Shown here: positions 1 through 5,838 of the stretch, piece after piece
Position numbering within the stretch: the first letter of the stretch is position 1
Layout of the letters: the number at the start of each line of letters is the position of its first letter
Source: CAYSRC01 sp964433495
GTDB taxonomy: Bacteria; Bacillota; Clostridia; Oscillospirales; Ruminococcaceae
Length of the DNA stretch: 9,205 bases
Reading direction: 5' to 3'
NCBI GenBank assembly: GCA_964433495.1
Contig: CAYSRC010000061.1
Location: 1-9,205 of the forward strand
The notes under the pieces: model-generated
Database searches by the model: none
Told to the model about the DNA's origin: nothing
The model's input: only the letters and a program-made list of their open reading frames with translations
Program-made: the position numbers and the translations under genes

Positions 1-62
1 CAAACGTCCGTTCCACTTACGTTTGACCACTCCGTGCGGTAGATGCACGTCGTAATCGGAAC
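1..62. repeat. Foldable repeat unit A (non-coding)
   Basis: This is the first of two related units and may be cut by the window edge. An imperfect outer inverted repeat pairs 10-21 with 51-62 (GTTCCACTTACG against CGTAATCGGAAC, two mismatches). It encloses an inner hairpin: CGTGC (33-37), loop GGTAGAT, GCACG (45-49). A competing stem pairs CAAACGT (1-7) with ACGTTTG (19-25) and shares bases 19-21 with the outer stem, so the two folds exclude each other. The bulge sequence GACCAC (25-30) recurs in unit B exactly 96 bp downstream. No coding frame here looks real. It may be a structured RNA or a DNA repeat such as a miniature mobile element; the sequence alone does not decide, and the strand is unknown. 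Confidence 0.45.
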
Positions 63-73
63 AACGCGCGGAA

Positions 74-91
74 GGCGCATATTCCTGCGCC
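74..91. other. Small hairpin between repeat units
   Basis: A perfect 6-bp stem, GGCGCA (74-79) with TGCGCC (86-91), closes a TATTCC loop. It sits between units A and B and may be part of the same composite repeat. No T-run follows, so it does not resemble a terminator. Confidence 0.35.
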
Positions 92-97
92 GCATGT

Positions 98-160
98 CAA
101 GCGTCGTTCCTTTTACGCTCGACCACACCTCACGGGAGTATGTGAGGCGCATGTAAAGGG
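98..160. repeat. Foldable repeat unit B (non-coding)
   Basis: This is the second copy of the unit at 1-62. TTACG, GACCAC and the GTTCC block are offset by 96 bp. The sequences have diverged but the fold is kept. The inner hairpin is CCTCAC (128-133), loop GGGAGTAT, GTGAGG (142-147). The outer stem pairs CCTTTTAC (109-116) with GTAAAGGG (153-160), including one G-T pair. The competing upstream stem is 98-104 with 115-121, with one mismatch. The loops of the two units share the pattern GG-x-AG-(x)-AT. Different bases form the same stems, as expected if structure is under selection, but two copies are thin evidence. Its 3' end runs into the G-rich repeat. Confidence 0.45.
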
Positions 161-203
161 GGGAGGGCTGCGAAGCGGCGGGGGGATTGCAACGATGAGG
201 CGT
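155..203. repeat. G-rich interspersed repeat, candidate
   Basis: A G-rich run is followed by a small hairpin, GCTGC-GAA-GCGGC (168-180), another G-run, and then GATGAGG near 195-201. The order of G-run, GC-rich hairpin and GATGAGG resembles the element at 9157-9203, suggesting a related REP-like family. The similarity is loose, and copy number in the genome cannot be seen from one window. Confidence 0.35.
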
Positions 204-296
204 ATTGCTTTCGTCGTCCGCAAACGCGCGGCGCCCCGAACAACGTATTTTTGTGCACAGATATTACCGGGTGTAAAAAACGCGCGGCGGTCGAGA

Positions 297-325
297 TTGA
301 CACAGATGTCGTTTTGGGGTACAAT
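297..325 (+). promoter_or_regulatory. Near-consensus sigma-A promoter
   Basis: TTGACA (297-302), a 17-bp spacer and TACAAT (320-325) match the housekeeping consensus at 11 of 12 bases. Transcription would begin near 332, giving a leader of about 50 nt before the SGNH-protein start at 382. It probably also serves the DUF4358 gene downstream. Confidence 0.8.
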
Positions 326-381
326 TCAAAATGTAATATAGTTTACTTTTACTCATCCTGAGGCGTCGGGAGGAAGATACA

Positions 382-1215
382 ATGGCTGACGAGCGCAAGG
401 TGCGTTCACGGCGTCCGCTGCAAAAGATATATCTCAAGCGCCGCATCATCGCGGGCGCTGTATTGGCTGCGGTGGTTGTGCTGATCATCGTCATCATCGC
501 GGTGTCGTCGGGCGGCGGCAAAAAGCCCCCGGCCGAGGATCCCGTCATCATCGGCCCCGTCAAGCCCGTCGATGCTGCCGACGTCAAGCCGCTCTACGCG
601 GTGTACGACTATTCGGCGGCGGTGCCCGAGGCGGCGGCGGTCGGCGACAACTGGTTCGATGACGCGCTGTTCATCGGCGACTCCCGCGTCGAGGGGCTGC
701 GGCTCTATTCGATCATCCCGTCCGCCGACTTCGCGGCAAACTCGTCCGCGAGCGTTTCGGGGATCCTCGATCGAAGCTTCAACGTCGGCGGGGCTGACAT
801 TGCGCTCAAAGCCCTGCTCGCGTCCAAGCCCTACGGCAAGGTTTACATAGGCCTCGGTGTCAACGAGGTCAGCTGGCTGCCCACCGCCGACTTCAGGGCG
901 GGGTACGAGGAGCTTGTCGACGCCGTCAAGACCTACCAGCCGAGCGCGTCTGTCTACCTCTTGAACATCATCCCGGTGTCCGCCTCAAGGGGGTGGGGCA
1001 ACGAGATCGCCGCGTACAATGCCGCCATTCAGAGCATCGCGTCGGACAGAAAGGTGTACTATGTCGACTCGGCGTCGGTCTACACCGACGAGACGGGGCT
1101 GCTCGACAGCGCAAGCAATGCGGGCGACGGGGTGAACATCGACGTAGGCGCCTACGGCAGGTGGCTTGACTACCTCAAGGCACACACCGTCAACCGTGAG
1201 ATGTACAAAAACTGA
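382..1215 (+). CDS. Membrane-anchored SGNH/GDSL-fold hydrolase-like protein
   Basis: This 277-residue protein has a basic N-terminus, one transmembrane segment (about 21-42), a Gly/Pro/Asp-rich linker to about 88, and an SGNH/GDSL domain to the end, so the domain should lie outside the membrane. Block I is FIGDSRV (97-103, nucleophile Ser101). The block III equivalent is GLGVNE (157-162). The terminal block reads DGVN (249-252) before a GxYGRWLDYL stretch. Related clostridial proteins normally have DGxH there, so Asp249 is kept but the catalytic His appears to be Asn252 (codon AAC, 1135-1137). The protein may be inactive, use another base, or bind glycan or acyl groups without cleaving them. 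ATG 382 has GGGAGGA at 368-374. The substrate is unknown; family members de-esterify lipids or cell-wall polysaccharide. A DUF4358 lipoprotein gene follows 72 bp downstream, probably in the same operon. Confidence 0.85.
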   Translation: MADERKVRSRRPLQKIYLKRRIIAGAVLAAVVVLIIVIIAVSSGGGKKPPAEDPVIIGPVKPVDAADVKPLYAVYDYSAAVPEAAAVGDNWFDDALFIGDSRVEGLRLYSIIPSADFAANSSASVSGILDRSFNVGGADIALKALLASKPYGKVYIGLGVNEVSWLPTADFRAGYEELVDAVKTYQPSASVYLLNIIPVSASRGWGNEIAAYNAAIQSIASDRKVYYVDSASVYTDETGLLDSASNAGDGVNIDVGAYGRWLDYLKAHTVNREMYKN

Positions 1216-1287
1216 CCGTTTGGGGCCGCGCTTCGGGCCGACGGCACGTATACGATACATATTCTGCAATTGTGAAGGTGGTTTACC

Positions 1288-1752
1288 ATGAAAAAGTTTA
1301 TCCCGGTTGTTTTGACTCTCTGTCTCGCGCTCTGCCTCGCCGCGTGCGGGGGCAAGAGCGTCACCGTCGACACCGAGGCGCTCGCCGCGTCGATTGAGGC
1401 GGGCGGCCTGTTTGTCGACACCCTCGCGCCCGTCGACACGGGCGTCGTCAAGACGATAATCGGCGTCGACACCGACCTGTGCGAGAGCTGCAGCTACAGC
1501 ATCGGAAGCGGGAACACGGGCGAGGAGTACGGCATCTTTGTGTGCTCTTCGGAGGCGGACGCCAAGACGGTCGCCGAGCAGCTCGAGGCGCGCAAGGCGA
1601 CGCTGCACGACATGTACGAGTCGTACGCGCCCGAGGCGCTTGTGCGGATTGACAACGCGGTTGTGAAGCGCGCGGGCGTCTATGTCGCCTTTGTTTCGGC
1701 CGACGACTATTCCGCCGCCGCCGACATTCTGAACGAGGCGTTTGCGGGCTGA
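1288..1752 (+). CDS. DUF4358-family lipoprotein
   Basis: This 154-residue protein starts with a lipoprotein signal peptide: MKK, a hydrophobic core, and the lipobox L17-A-A-C20. It should therefore be lipid-anchored on the outer face of the membrane. The rest fits DUF4358: a short N-terminal stretch, a central segment (about 58-90) ending in a YGIFVCSS strand, a helix with many charged residues (about 88-112), the MYESYAPE turn (109-116), and a C-terminal VYVAFVSADDYSAAADIL segment (131-148). The family has no established function; in Clostridia it often lies near exported hydrolases or acyltransferases (from memory). Here it follows a membrane-anchored SGNH protein, suggesting a joint role at the envelope. 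AAGGTGG (1275-1281) is the ribosome binding site. No clear promoter lies in the 72-bp gap, so co-transcription is likely. Confidence 0.8.
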   Translation: MKKFIPVVLTLCLALCLAACGGKSVTVDTEALAASIEAGGLFVDTLAPVDTGVVKTIIGVDTDLCESCSYSIGSGNTGEEYGIFVCSSEADAKTVAEQLEARKATLHDMYESYAPEALVRIDNAVVKRAGVYVAFVSADDYSAAADILNEAFAG

Positions 1753-1816
1753 GCGGCTTTTTCGGCGCGTGAAAAGAGCGCAGCTGTAAGGGCATTGTGA
1801 ACAGACCAAAGCACAT

Positions 1817-1857
1817 AAAAAGGGCGCGGGAGCCGCTTTGGGCCCGCGTCCTTTTTT
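1817..1857. terminator. Bidirectional intrinsic terminator
   Basis: GGGCGCGGG (1822-1830) pairs with CCCGCGTCC (1843-1851), nine pairs including one G-T, around a 12-nt loop. T6 (1852-1857) follows on the plus strand and A5 (1817-1821) precedes, giving a U-run on the minus strand too. It lies between the convergent DUF4358 and prmA genes and can end both. Confidence 0.85.
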
Positions 1858-1859
1858 GC

Positions 1860-1887
1860 CCCCGCGTGTCGGAAGAGACGCGCGGGG
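1860..1887. other. GC-rich hairpin beyond prmA stop
   Basis: An 11-bp stem (1860-1870 with 1877-1887, one G-T pair) closes the 6-nt loop GGAAGA. It lies 15 bp past the prmA stop on the minus strand. No U-run follows, so it may protect the prmA mRNA 3' end, while termination occurs at the next hairpin (1817-1857). Confidence 0.5.
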
Positions 1888-1902
1888 AACTTTATAAAGA
1901 GG

Positions 1903-2865
1903 CTATCTTCCGCTCTGACGCTGTATGGGCTTAACCAGCCGCAGCGCCGACCAGCCGCCGAGGTCGAGCCGCTCCTGCAAAACAAAGCCCCGCGAAGCGA
2001 GCGACGAGGAGACCTCGTCGGCGCGGGGGTCGATTATCCCGCTGACGAGCAGGGCGCCGCCCTGCTTAAGCGCGCCCCAAAACATGCCGCCCATTGCCAT
2101 GACGACGTCGGCGACGATGTTGGCGCATATCATGTCGTAGCCGTCCCCGAGTGAGCGCAAAAACGCGGCATCCTCGAGGATGTTGCCCGCGTGCGCCTCG
2201 TACACGTCGGCCCCGAGGCCGTTGTCCCGGGCGTTGGCGAGCGCCGTCTTCACGGCGTTTTCGTCGACGTCGACGGCTGTCGCGTGCGCGCAGCCGAGCA
2301 GCGCCGCCGCAATGGACAGGATGCCGCTGCCGCAGCCCATGTCGAGCACGCGGTCGCCCTCGTTGACGTTTGCCTCGATGAGCCGCAGGCAGAGCGCGGT
2401 CGTCTCGTGCTTGCCCGAGCCGAACGCCGCGCCGGGGTCCATCGTCATGACGACGTCGCCCGGCTGCCTTTCGTACCGCTCCCACGACGGGCAGACGACA
2501 AGGCGGTCGCCGATGCGCTCGGGCTTGTAAAACCGCTTCCAGTTTTCCGCCCAGTCCTCGTCGTTCACGCGCTCGCACGACAGCTCAAAGGGGATCCCGG
2601 CCGCGCCGAGCAGCGCCTCGAGACAGCCCGAGACCTCGGCGGGCGACGTGTCTTCGGGCAGGTAGATGTGCAGCGCCGCCCTGGTTCTGTCCTTGCCGAG
2701 CAGCTCGGCGTCGACATAGTCGACCCGCCCGATTACGGGCAGCATCTCGTCCATGTCCGAGTAGTCCTCGATCGAAAAGCCGTAGGGCGCCGCCATTGTC
2801 GCAATCGCCGACGCCCGCTCGACGTCGGACGACGGGATGCTCACGGTGAGTTCGCTCCAATTCAT
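1903..2865 (-). CDS. prmA: Ribosomal protein L11 methyltransferase
   Basis: PrmA uses S-adenosylmethionine to methylate amino groups of ribosomal protein L11 in the cytoplasm. The 320-residue length is normal. The N-terminal L11-recognition domain (about 1-100) is followed by DWAENWKRFYKP (104-115), the family linker, then DPGAAFGSGKHETT (143-156, usually DPGxAFGTGxHxTT), the SAM-binding loop DMGCGSG (175-181), the acidic AVDVDENAV segment (197-205), and the active-site ANIVAD segment (248-253). The frame stays open upstream to 3135, but that extension has a low-complexity, Arg-rich sequence and crosses the rpsT terminator. The start at 2865 fits family length and has GGAG (2876-2879) 10-11 nt upstream. 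rpsT lies 187 bp upstream on the same strand; no convincing promoter was seen in the gap, so read-through from rpsT is possible. Confidence 0.95.
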   Translation of the reverse strand: MNWSELTVSIPSSDVERASAIATMAAPYGFSIEDYSDMDEMLPVIGRVDYVDAELLGKDRTRAALHIYLPEDTSPAEVSGCLEALLGAAGIPFELSCERVNDEDWAENWKRFYKPERIGDRLVVCPSWERYERQPGDVVMTMDPGAAFGSGKHETTALCLRLIEANVNEGDRVLDMGCGSGILSIAAALLGCAHATAVDVDENAVKTALANARDNGLGADVYEAHAGNILEDAAFLRSLGDGYDMICANIVADVVMAMGGMFWGALKQGGALLVSGIIDPRADEVSSSLASRGFVLQERLDLGGWSALRLVKPIQRQSGR

Positions 2866-2947
2866 ATTCTGTATCTCCGGGTTGGGTGTTTTTTGTTTTG
2901 TCCGCCGCTCTGCGCGCCGGGGTCGGGGCGAGAAGCGGGGAGCTTGA

Positions 2948-2988
2948 GGCGGCGAAGCCGCCGCACGCGTCAAAAACCCGCGGGTTTT
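2948..2988. other. Hairpin and 16-bp palindrome in rpsT-prmA gap
   Basis: GGCGGC-GAA-GCCGCC (2948-2962) is a 6-bp stem with a 3-nt loop. The sequence at 2973-2988, AAAACCCGCGGGTTTT, is a perfect palindrome. Both lie 83-123 bp upstream of the prmA start. The palindrome could be a regulator site or a terminator-like element that limits read-through into prmA: on either strand it ends in TTTT. No known consensus was recognised. Confidence 0.4.
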
Positions 2989-3014
2989 GCGGCGGCCCGC
3001 GCCGAGAAACCAAC

Positions 3015-3043
3015 AAAGCCGCCGACCGAGGTCAGCGGCTTTT
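3015..3043 (-). terminator. Intrinsic terminator after rpsT
   Basis: GCCGCCGAC (3018-3026) pairs with GTCAGCGGC (3031-3039) around CGAG, nine pairs with one G-T wobble. It begins 10 bp beyond the rpsT stop. On the minus strand the tail is TTTGTTGGTTT, an interrupted U-run, so termination may be partial and leave some read-through into prmA. Confidence 0.65.
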
Positions 3044-3052
3044 GCCGTGCGG

Positions 3053-3307
3053 TTAGGCGTTAGCCTTTTTGGCGATCGCAGCCTTTCTGCGGTCAGCGGC
3101 GTTCTTGTGGATGACGCCCTTGCGGGCGGCCACATCTATCACGCTCGAGGCCTCCCTGACAACAGCGGCCTTGTCGGCGCCCTCAACAGCGATGGCAGCC
3201 TCTGCCTTTTTCAGAGCGGTTCTGAGGTTGGATCTTATCGCTCTGTTGCGCGCGGTTTCTTTTGCGTTGGTCTTTACGCGGTCCTTTTGGGATTTAATAT
3301 TCGGCAT
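3053..3307 (-). CDS. rpsT: 30S ribosomal protein S20
   Basis: S20 is a small basic protein that binds 16S rRNA during assembly of the 30S subunit. The 84-residue product is normal in length and all-helical, with family features: MPNIKSQKDRVKTN at the N-terminus, the RNRAIRSNLRTALKKAE helix (21-37), and the C-terminal GVIHKNAADRRKAAIAK segment (64-80). Many Lys and Arg residues point one way, as expected for rRNA contact. The start at 3307 has an almost ideal AAGGAGGTGG (3312-3321) at good spacing. The frame is open further upstream to 3646, but that part overlaps the rpsT promoter and lacks family similarity. spoIIP diverges upstream and prmA follows downstream. In several Clostridia rpsT lies next to gpr and spoIIP (from memory); gpr is absent here. 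Confidence 0.97.
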   Translation of the reverse strand: MPNIKSQKDRVKTNAKETARNRAIRSNLRTALKKAEAAIAVEGADKAAVVREASSVIDVAARKGVIHKNAADRRKAAIAKKANA

Positions 3308-3343
3308 GGTACCACCTCCTTCAATTGCCGTGCAGTACTTTAA

Positions 3344-3372
3344 ATAATACCATCTGTTGCAAAAAAAATCAA
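3344..3372 (-). promoter_or_regulatory. rpsT promoter
   Basis: On the minus strand, TTGATT (3367-3372), a 17-bp spacer and TATTAT (3344-3349) form a good sigma-A promoter. Transcription should start near 3337, leaving a leader of about 30 nt that includes the AAGGAGGTGG site. It lies in the rpsT-spoIIP gap. Confidence 0.8.
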
Positions 3373-3379
3373 TACTGAA

Positions 3380-3399
3380 TTTGCCGCTTTTTCGGCAAA
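3380..3399. other. Hairpin in rpsT-spoIIP gap
   Basis: TTTGCCG (3380-3386) pairs perfectly with CGGCAAA (3393-3399) around CTTTTT. It lies just upstream of the rpsT -35 box and about 70 bp before the spoIIP start. It could be an operator or part of the spoIIP leader. No sporulation-sigma promoter for spoIIP could be fixed around it. Confidence 0.35.
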
Positions 3400-3470
3400 A
3401 ACCGCGGCATACCGCGCGCCCCAAACAAATAGTATTAAAAGAAACAGGGTTTGCGGAGGTGGTTTCGGAC

Positions 3471-4637
3471 ATGCAGGGGAAAAAGCGTCTGCGGGACACG
3501 CTGCTGCTCATGGCGGCGCTTGCGGTCCCCGCGGTGTCGGCGGCGTTTTGGGGCGGAGCCGACACGCTGCGGCGGGGGGTGGACGGGCTGTTCAAGCTCG
3601 CCGCCGCGTCGTCGATGCCGCAGGCGGGGCTTGAGACGGCGCTCATTCTCTCGGGCGAGCACGTCGCAACCCACCCGTCCGCGGCGGACGACAGCTATTT
3701 TTTGACCCCGGCGGAGGAACAGCAGGACGACGCGCCGCAGGCGGAGGAGGGGGAGCAAGCGCCCCTGTTCACCCCGCGGGATCCGTCGGGTGACACGGCG
3801 CTCGCCGAGGCGGCCGTACCCGAGGAGAACAGGGGCCCCATCGAGCAGACGCAGTACCTGTCCACGGTGACGGGGGACGCCTATGTCAACGAGGGCAACG
3901 CCTGCATACGCAACGCCACCGAGTACGACAACGAGCTTGTGCGGCAGGCGGCGCGCTCGCCCCTGCCCTTTTCGGTCGAGCTCGATTCGCAGCAGCCGCA
4001 GGTGCTCATCATGCACACCCACTCGACCGAGAGCTACGACCGCTTTGACGCGGGCTTTTACGACGTGACCTACCCTTACCGCTCGACCGACTCCGAGCTC
4101 AACGTCGTCGCGGTGGGCGAGGTGATGACGGCCGAGCTCAATGCGCTCGGGATAAACACCGTGCACGCCTGTGCCTATCACGACTATCCGTCCTACAGCA
4201 ACTCCTACTCGCGCTCGAGGGAGACGGTTGTAAAATACCTCGAGCAGTACCCGTCGATCAAGATCGTGATCGACCTGCACCGGGACGGGCTCGAGACGGC
4301 GGACGGCCTCAGGATAAAGCCGGTCGCCGAGGTGGACGGCTATAAGGCGGCGCAGATCATGATCGTCGCGGGCGCGGGGGACAGCGACGACGCGGTGCCC
4401 GAGTTTCAGAAGAATCTCGCGTTTGCGAGCAGGCTTCAGGACAGGGTGCAGACCCTCTACCCGGGGCTTGCGCGCCCGCTCTACTTCGCGTACCGGCACT
4501 ATAACCAGGATCTCACGACCGGCTCGATCCTAATCGAGGTGGGCTCGCACGCCAACACCCTTGACGAGGCGAAGTATTCGGCGCAGCTGACCGCGCGGGC
4601 GCTCGCCGAGCTGCTCGGGGACGGGCAGGGGGCATAA
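3471..4637 (+). CDS. spoIIP: Stage II sporulation protein P
   Basis: SpoIIP is a peptidoglycan amidase/endopeptidase that works with SpoIID and SpoIIM to thin septal wall and drive engulfment during sporulation. The 388-residue protein has a short basic N-terminus, one transmembrane segment (about 9-28), a variable acidic linker rich in Glu, Asp, Pro and Gln (about 75-125), and the catalytic domain (about 170-385). Probable zinc and catalytic residues are seen in MHTHSTESYD (181-190: His182, His184, Glu187), DLHRD (268-272: His270) and IEVGSH (355-360: Glu356). ATG 3471 is chosen because GGAGGTGG (3455-3462) lies 8 nt upstream. An in-frame TTG at 3357 has no such site, adds a non-hydrophobic extension and starts inside the rpsT promoter region. 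Expression is expected under an early sporulation sigma factor, but no clear promoter was found. Confidence 0.95.
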   Translation: MQGKKRLRDTLLLMAALAVPAVSAAFWGGADTLRRGVDGLFKLAAASSMPQAGLETALILSGEHVATHPSAADDSYFLTPAEEQQDDAPQAEEGEQAPLFTPRDPSGDTALAEAAVPEENRGPIEQTQYLSTVTGDAYVNEGNACIRNATEYDNELVRQAARSPLPFSVELDSQQPQVLIMHTHSTESYDRFDAGFYDVTYPYRSTDSELNVVAVGEVMTAELNALGINTVHACAYHDYPSYSNSYSRSRETVVKYLEQYPSIKIVIDLHRDGLETADGLRIKPVAEVDGYKAAQIMIVAGAGDSDDAVPEFQKNLAFASRLQDRVQTLYPGLARPLYFAYRHYNQDLTTGSILIEVGSHANTLDEAKYSAQLTARALAELLGDGQGA

Positions 4638-4681
4638 AGGCCGGCGCGCAGGAGGCGTGTGTTTGGGTGGGCTGGATATGC

Positions 4682-4712
4682 GGGGACGGGAAAAATCCCC
4701 CGTCCCCCTTTT
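4682..4712 (+). terminator. Intrinsic terminator after spoIIP
   Basis: GGGGACGGG (4682-4690) pairs perfectly with CCCGTCCCC (4699-4707) around an 8-nt A-rich loop, followed by C and TTTT (4709-4712). It lies 44 bp beyond the spoIIP stop. The T-run is short but the stem is very stable. A second T7 run (4774-4780) after a weak GGACA/TGTCC pairing may back it up. Confidence 0.75.
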
Positions 4713-4852
4713 GCGCGGACTGCAACGGACAGGCCTTTGCGGGCACTTCTCGAGGGCTGCGAAAGATGTCCTGTTTTTTTGCGGTGGGGACGGCGGGGCT
4801 TGCAGCCGGGCATCCCGTTCCGCACGGCGGAAAAATTTTTTTCGGCAGGGGG

Positions 4853-4883
4853 TTGACTCTGACACCGCGTGATGGTTTAAGAT
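4853..4883 (+). promoter_or_regulatory. MerR-type long-spacer promoter and operator
   Basis: TTGACT (4853-4858) and TAAGAT (4878-4883) are separated by 19 bp, the over-long spacing typical of MerR-regulated promoters. The region 4855-4875 is an imperfect dyad. Left arm ACTCTGACAC and right arm GTGATGGT match as ACnnTnAC against GTnAnnGT, the half-site type used by TipA/Mta-like regulators. Transcription would start near 4890, about 20 nt before the MerR gene, so autoregulation is likely. An A5T7 tract (4831-4842) lies just upstream and could act as an UP element. Confidence 0.7.
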
Positions 4884-4909
4884 GGATTTGCACGGGAGGC
4901 GAGGAGACG

Positions 4910-5635
4910 ATGATGACGATCGGTGAGGTGAGCGCCCTTACGGGCGTCAGTGTGCGGATGCTGCGGTATTACGACGAGCTGGGGCTGCTCAAGCCCGCGT
5001 CGGTCAGCGGGGCGAGGTACCGGCTTTATGACGACGCGTCGCTCGGCAGGCTGCGCACCGTCCTGCTGTTCCGAGAGCTCGAGCTGCCGCTTTGCGAGAT
5101 AAAGGCGGTGCTCGACGACCCCCGCTACGACAGCGGCGCCGTCCTCGAGCGTCAGATCGAGCTGCTCACGCTGCGGCGGCAGCGGCTTGACGGGATAATC
5201 GCGCTCGCCCGTGAAATAAAGGAATACGGAGGAGACAAGATGGATTTTTCGGCGTTTGATAAGAGAGCGCTTGAGGACTATGCCGCGCGCGCAAAGCAGC
5301 TGTACGGCGACACCGACGCCTATGCGGAGTCGGACAAGAGGACGCAGAGCCTGTCGCAGACCGACAGGCAGGCGCTGAGTGTGCGCATGATGTCGCTCTT
5401 TGCAGACCTCGGCGGGCTGCGCGGCATTGACCCCGCCTCACGGGAGGCGCGGGAGTGGGTCGAGCGGCTGCGCGGCTTTATCGACGGCAACCTCTACCCC
5501 TGCACCGATGAGATATTGCAGGGCCTCGGCGCGATGTACCGCGGCGACCCCGAGTTTGCCGCCAACATCGACGGCGCGGGCGGCGAGGGCACGGCCGAGC
5601 TGGCGAGCAGGGCGATCGAGGCATATTTCGGGTAA
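4910..5635 (+). CDS. MerR-family regulator with TipAS drug-binding domain
   Basis: This is a transcription activator of the TipA/Mta/SkgA type. It binds a long-spacer promoter through an N-terminal winged helix-turn-helix and responds to bulky antibiotics through a C-terminal TipAS domain. In the 241-residue product the HTH spans 3-70 (TIGEVSALTGVSVRMLRYYDELGLL, with GARYRLYDD as the wing). A helical dimerisation segment spans about 72-108, and TipAS runs from about 115 to 241, ending in the family pattern LYPCTDEILQGLGAMY (195-210), DPEFAANIDG (213-222) and a final AIEAYFG. There are two adjacent ATGs: 4910 (GGGAGG at 4894-4899) and 4913 (GAGGAG at 4901-4906); either could be used. The longer open frame from 4667 crosses the promoter and is rejected. 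No efflux pump is adjacent, so besides itself its targets are unknown. Confidence 0.92.
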   Translation: MMTIGEVSALTGVSVRMLRYYDELGLLKPASVSGARYRLYDDASLGRLRTVLLFRELELPLCEIKAVLDDPRYDSGAVLERQIELLTLRRQRLDGIIALAREIKEYGGDKMDFSAFDKRALEDYAARAKQLYGDTDAYAESDKRTQSLSQTDRQALSVRMMSLFADLGGLRGIDPASREAREWVERLRGFIDGNLYPCTDEILQGLGAMYRGDPEFAANIDGAGGEGTAELASRAIEAYFG

Positions 5636-5648
5636 GCCGGAACGGGTC

Positions 5649-5698
5649 AAAAGGGCCCTCGCGCGCAACGGGAACGACGCGCGGGAAGGGCCCTTTTT
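5649..5698. terminator. Strong intrinsic terminator after MerR gene
   Basis: AAAAGGGCCC (5649-5658) pairs with GGGCCCTTTT (5688-5697), and an inner CGCGCG/CGCGCG stem (5660-5665 with 5678-5683) extends it. T5 (5694-5698) follows. The A4 on the left lets it work on the minus strand too. It begins 13 bp past the MerR stop codon. Confidence 0.85.
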
Positions 5699-5768
5699 AC
5701 ACCGCGCCGAAAAAGCCTCTTCTCTGCGGCCCCATCCCGAGCCGCTCCCGAACCGCGCCCTCTTTAGG

Positions 5769-5799
5769 CGGACAATTTTGCGCGATTGTCCGTTTTTTT
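5769..5799 (+). terminator. Second plus-strand terminator, upstream of degV
   Basis: CGGACAAT (5769-5776) pairs perfectly with ATTGTCCG (5785-5792) around an 8-nt loop, followed by T7 (5793-5799). The shape is canonical, but the 70 bp between it and the preceding terminator hold no gene. It ends 4 bp before the degV -35 box, so it may insulate that promoter; the palindrome could also be an operator. Confidence 0.75.
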
Positions 5800-5803
5800 C
5801 GTG

Positions 5804-5832
5804 TTCAAATATGACGAAAAATGTGATACTAT
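5804..5832 (+). promoter_or_regulatory. degV promoter with extended -10
   Basis: TTCAAA (5804-5809), a 17-bp spacer and TACTAT (5827-5832) preceded by TG at 5824-5825 form an extended -10 promoter. Transcription would start near 5839, giving a leader of about 150 nt before degV. Confidence 0.7.
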
Positions 5833-5838
5833 AACCTT

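Noticed and set aside
51..62. 12-mer CGTAATCGGAAC shared with 9111-9122
   Set aside because: A chance 12-base match is expected somewhere in 9.2 kb, and the inner hairpin and GACCAC block of the 5' unit are missing at the 3' site, so a third copy is not supported.
1..250. CRISPR array
   Set aside because: The two repeats are diverged, only two in number, 96 bp apart and fold into nested stems; there are no cas genes.
2866..3135. N-terminal extension of prmA on the minus strand
   Set aside because: The extension runs through the rpsT terminator and part of rpsT, has an Arg/Pro-rich non-family sequence, and PrmA length is normal from 2865.
3357..3470. TTG start at 3357 adding 38 residues to SpoIIP
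   Set aside because: It has no ribosome binding site and lies at the rpsT promoter, while ATG 3471 has GGAGGTGG at ideal spacing and is followed by the transmembrane segment.
4713..4852. Small gene between spoIIP and the MerR gene
   Set aside because: Open frames here lie in sequence holding the terminator and promoter, lack ribosome binding sites, and have low-complexity translations.
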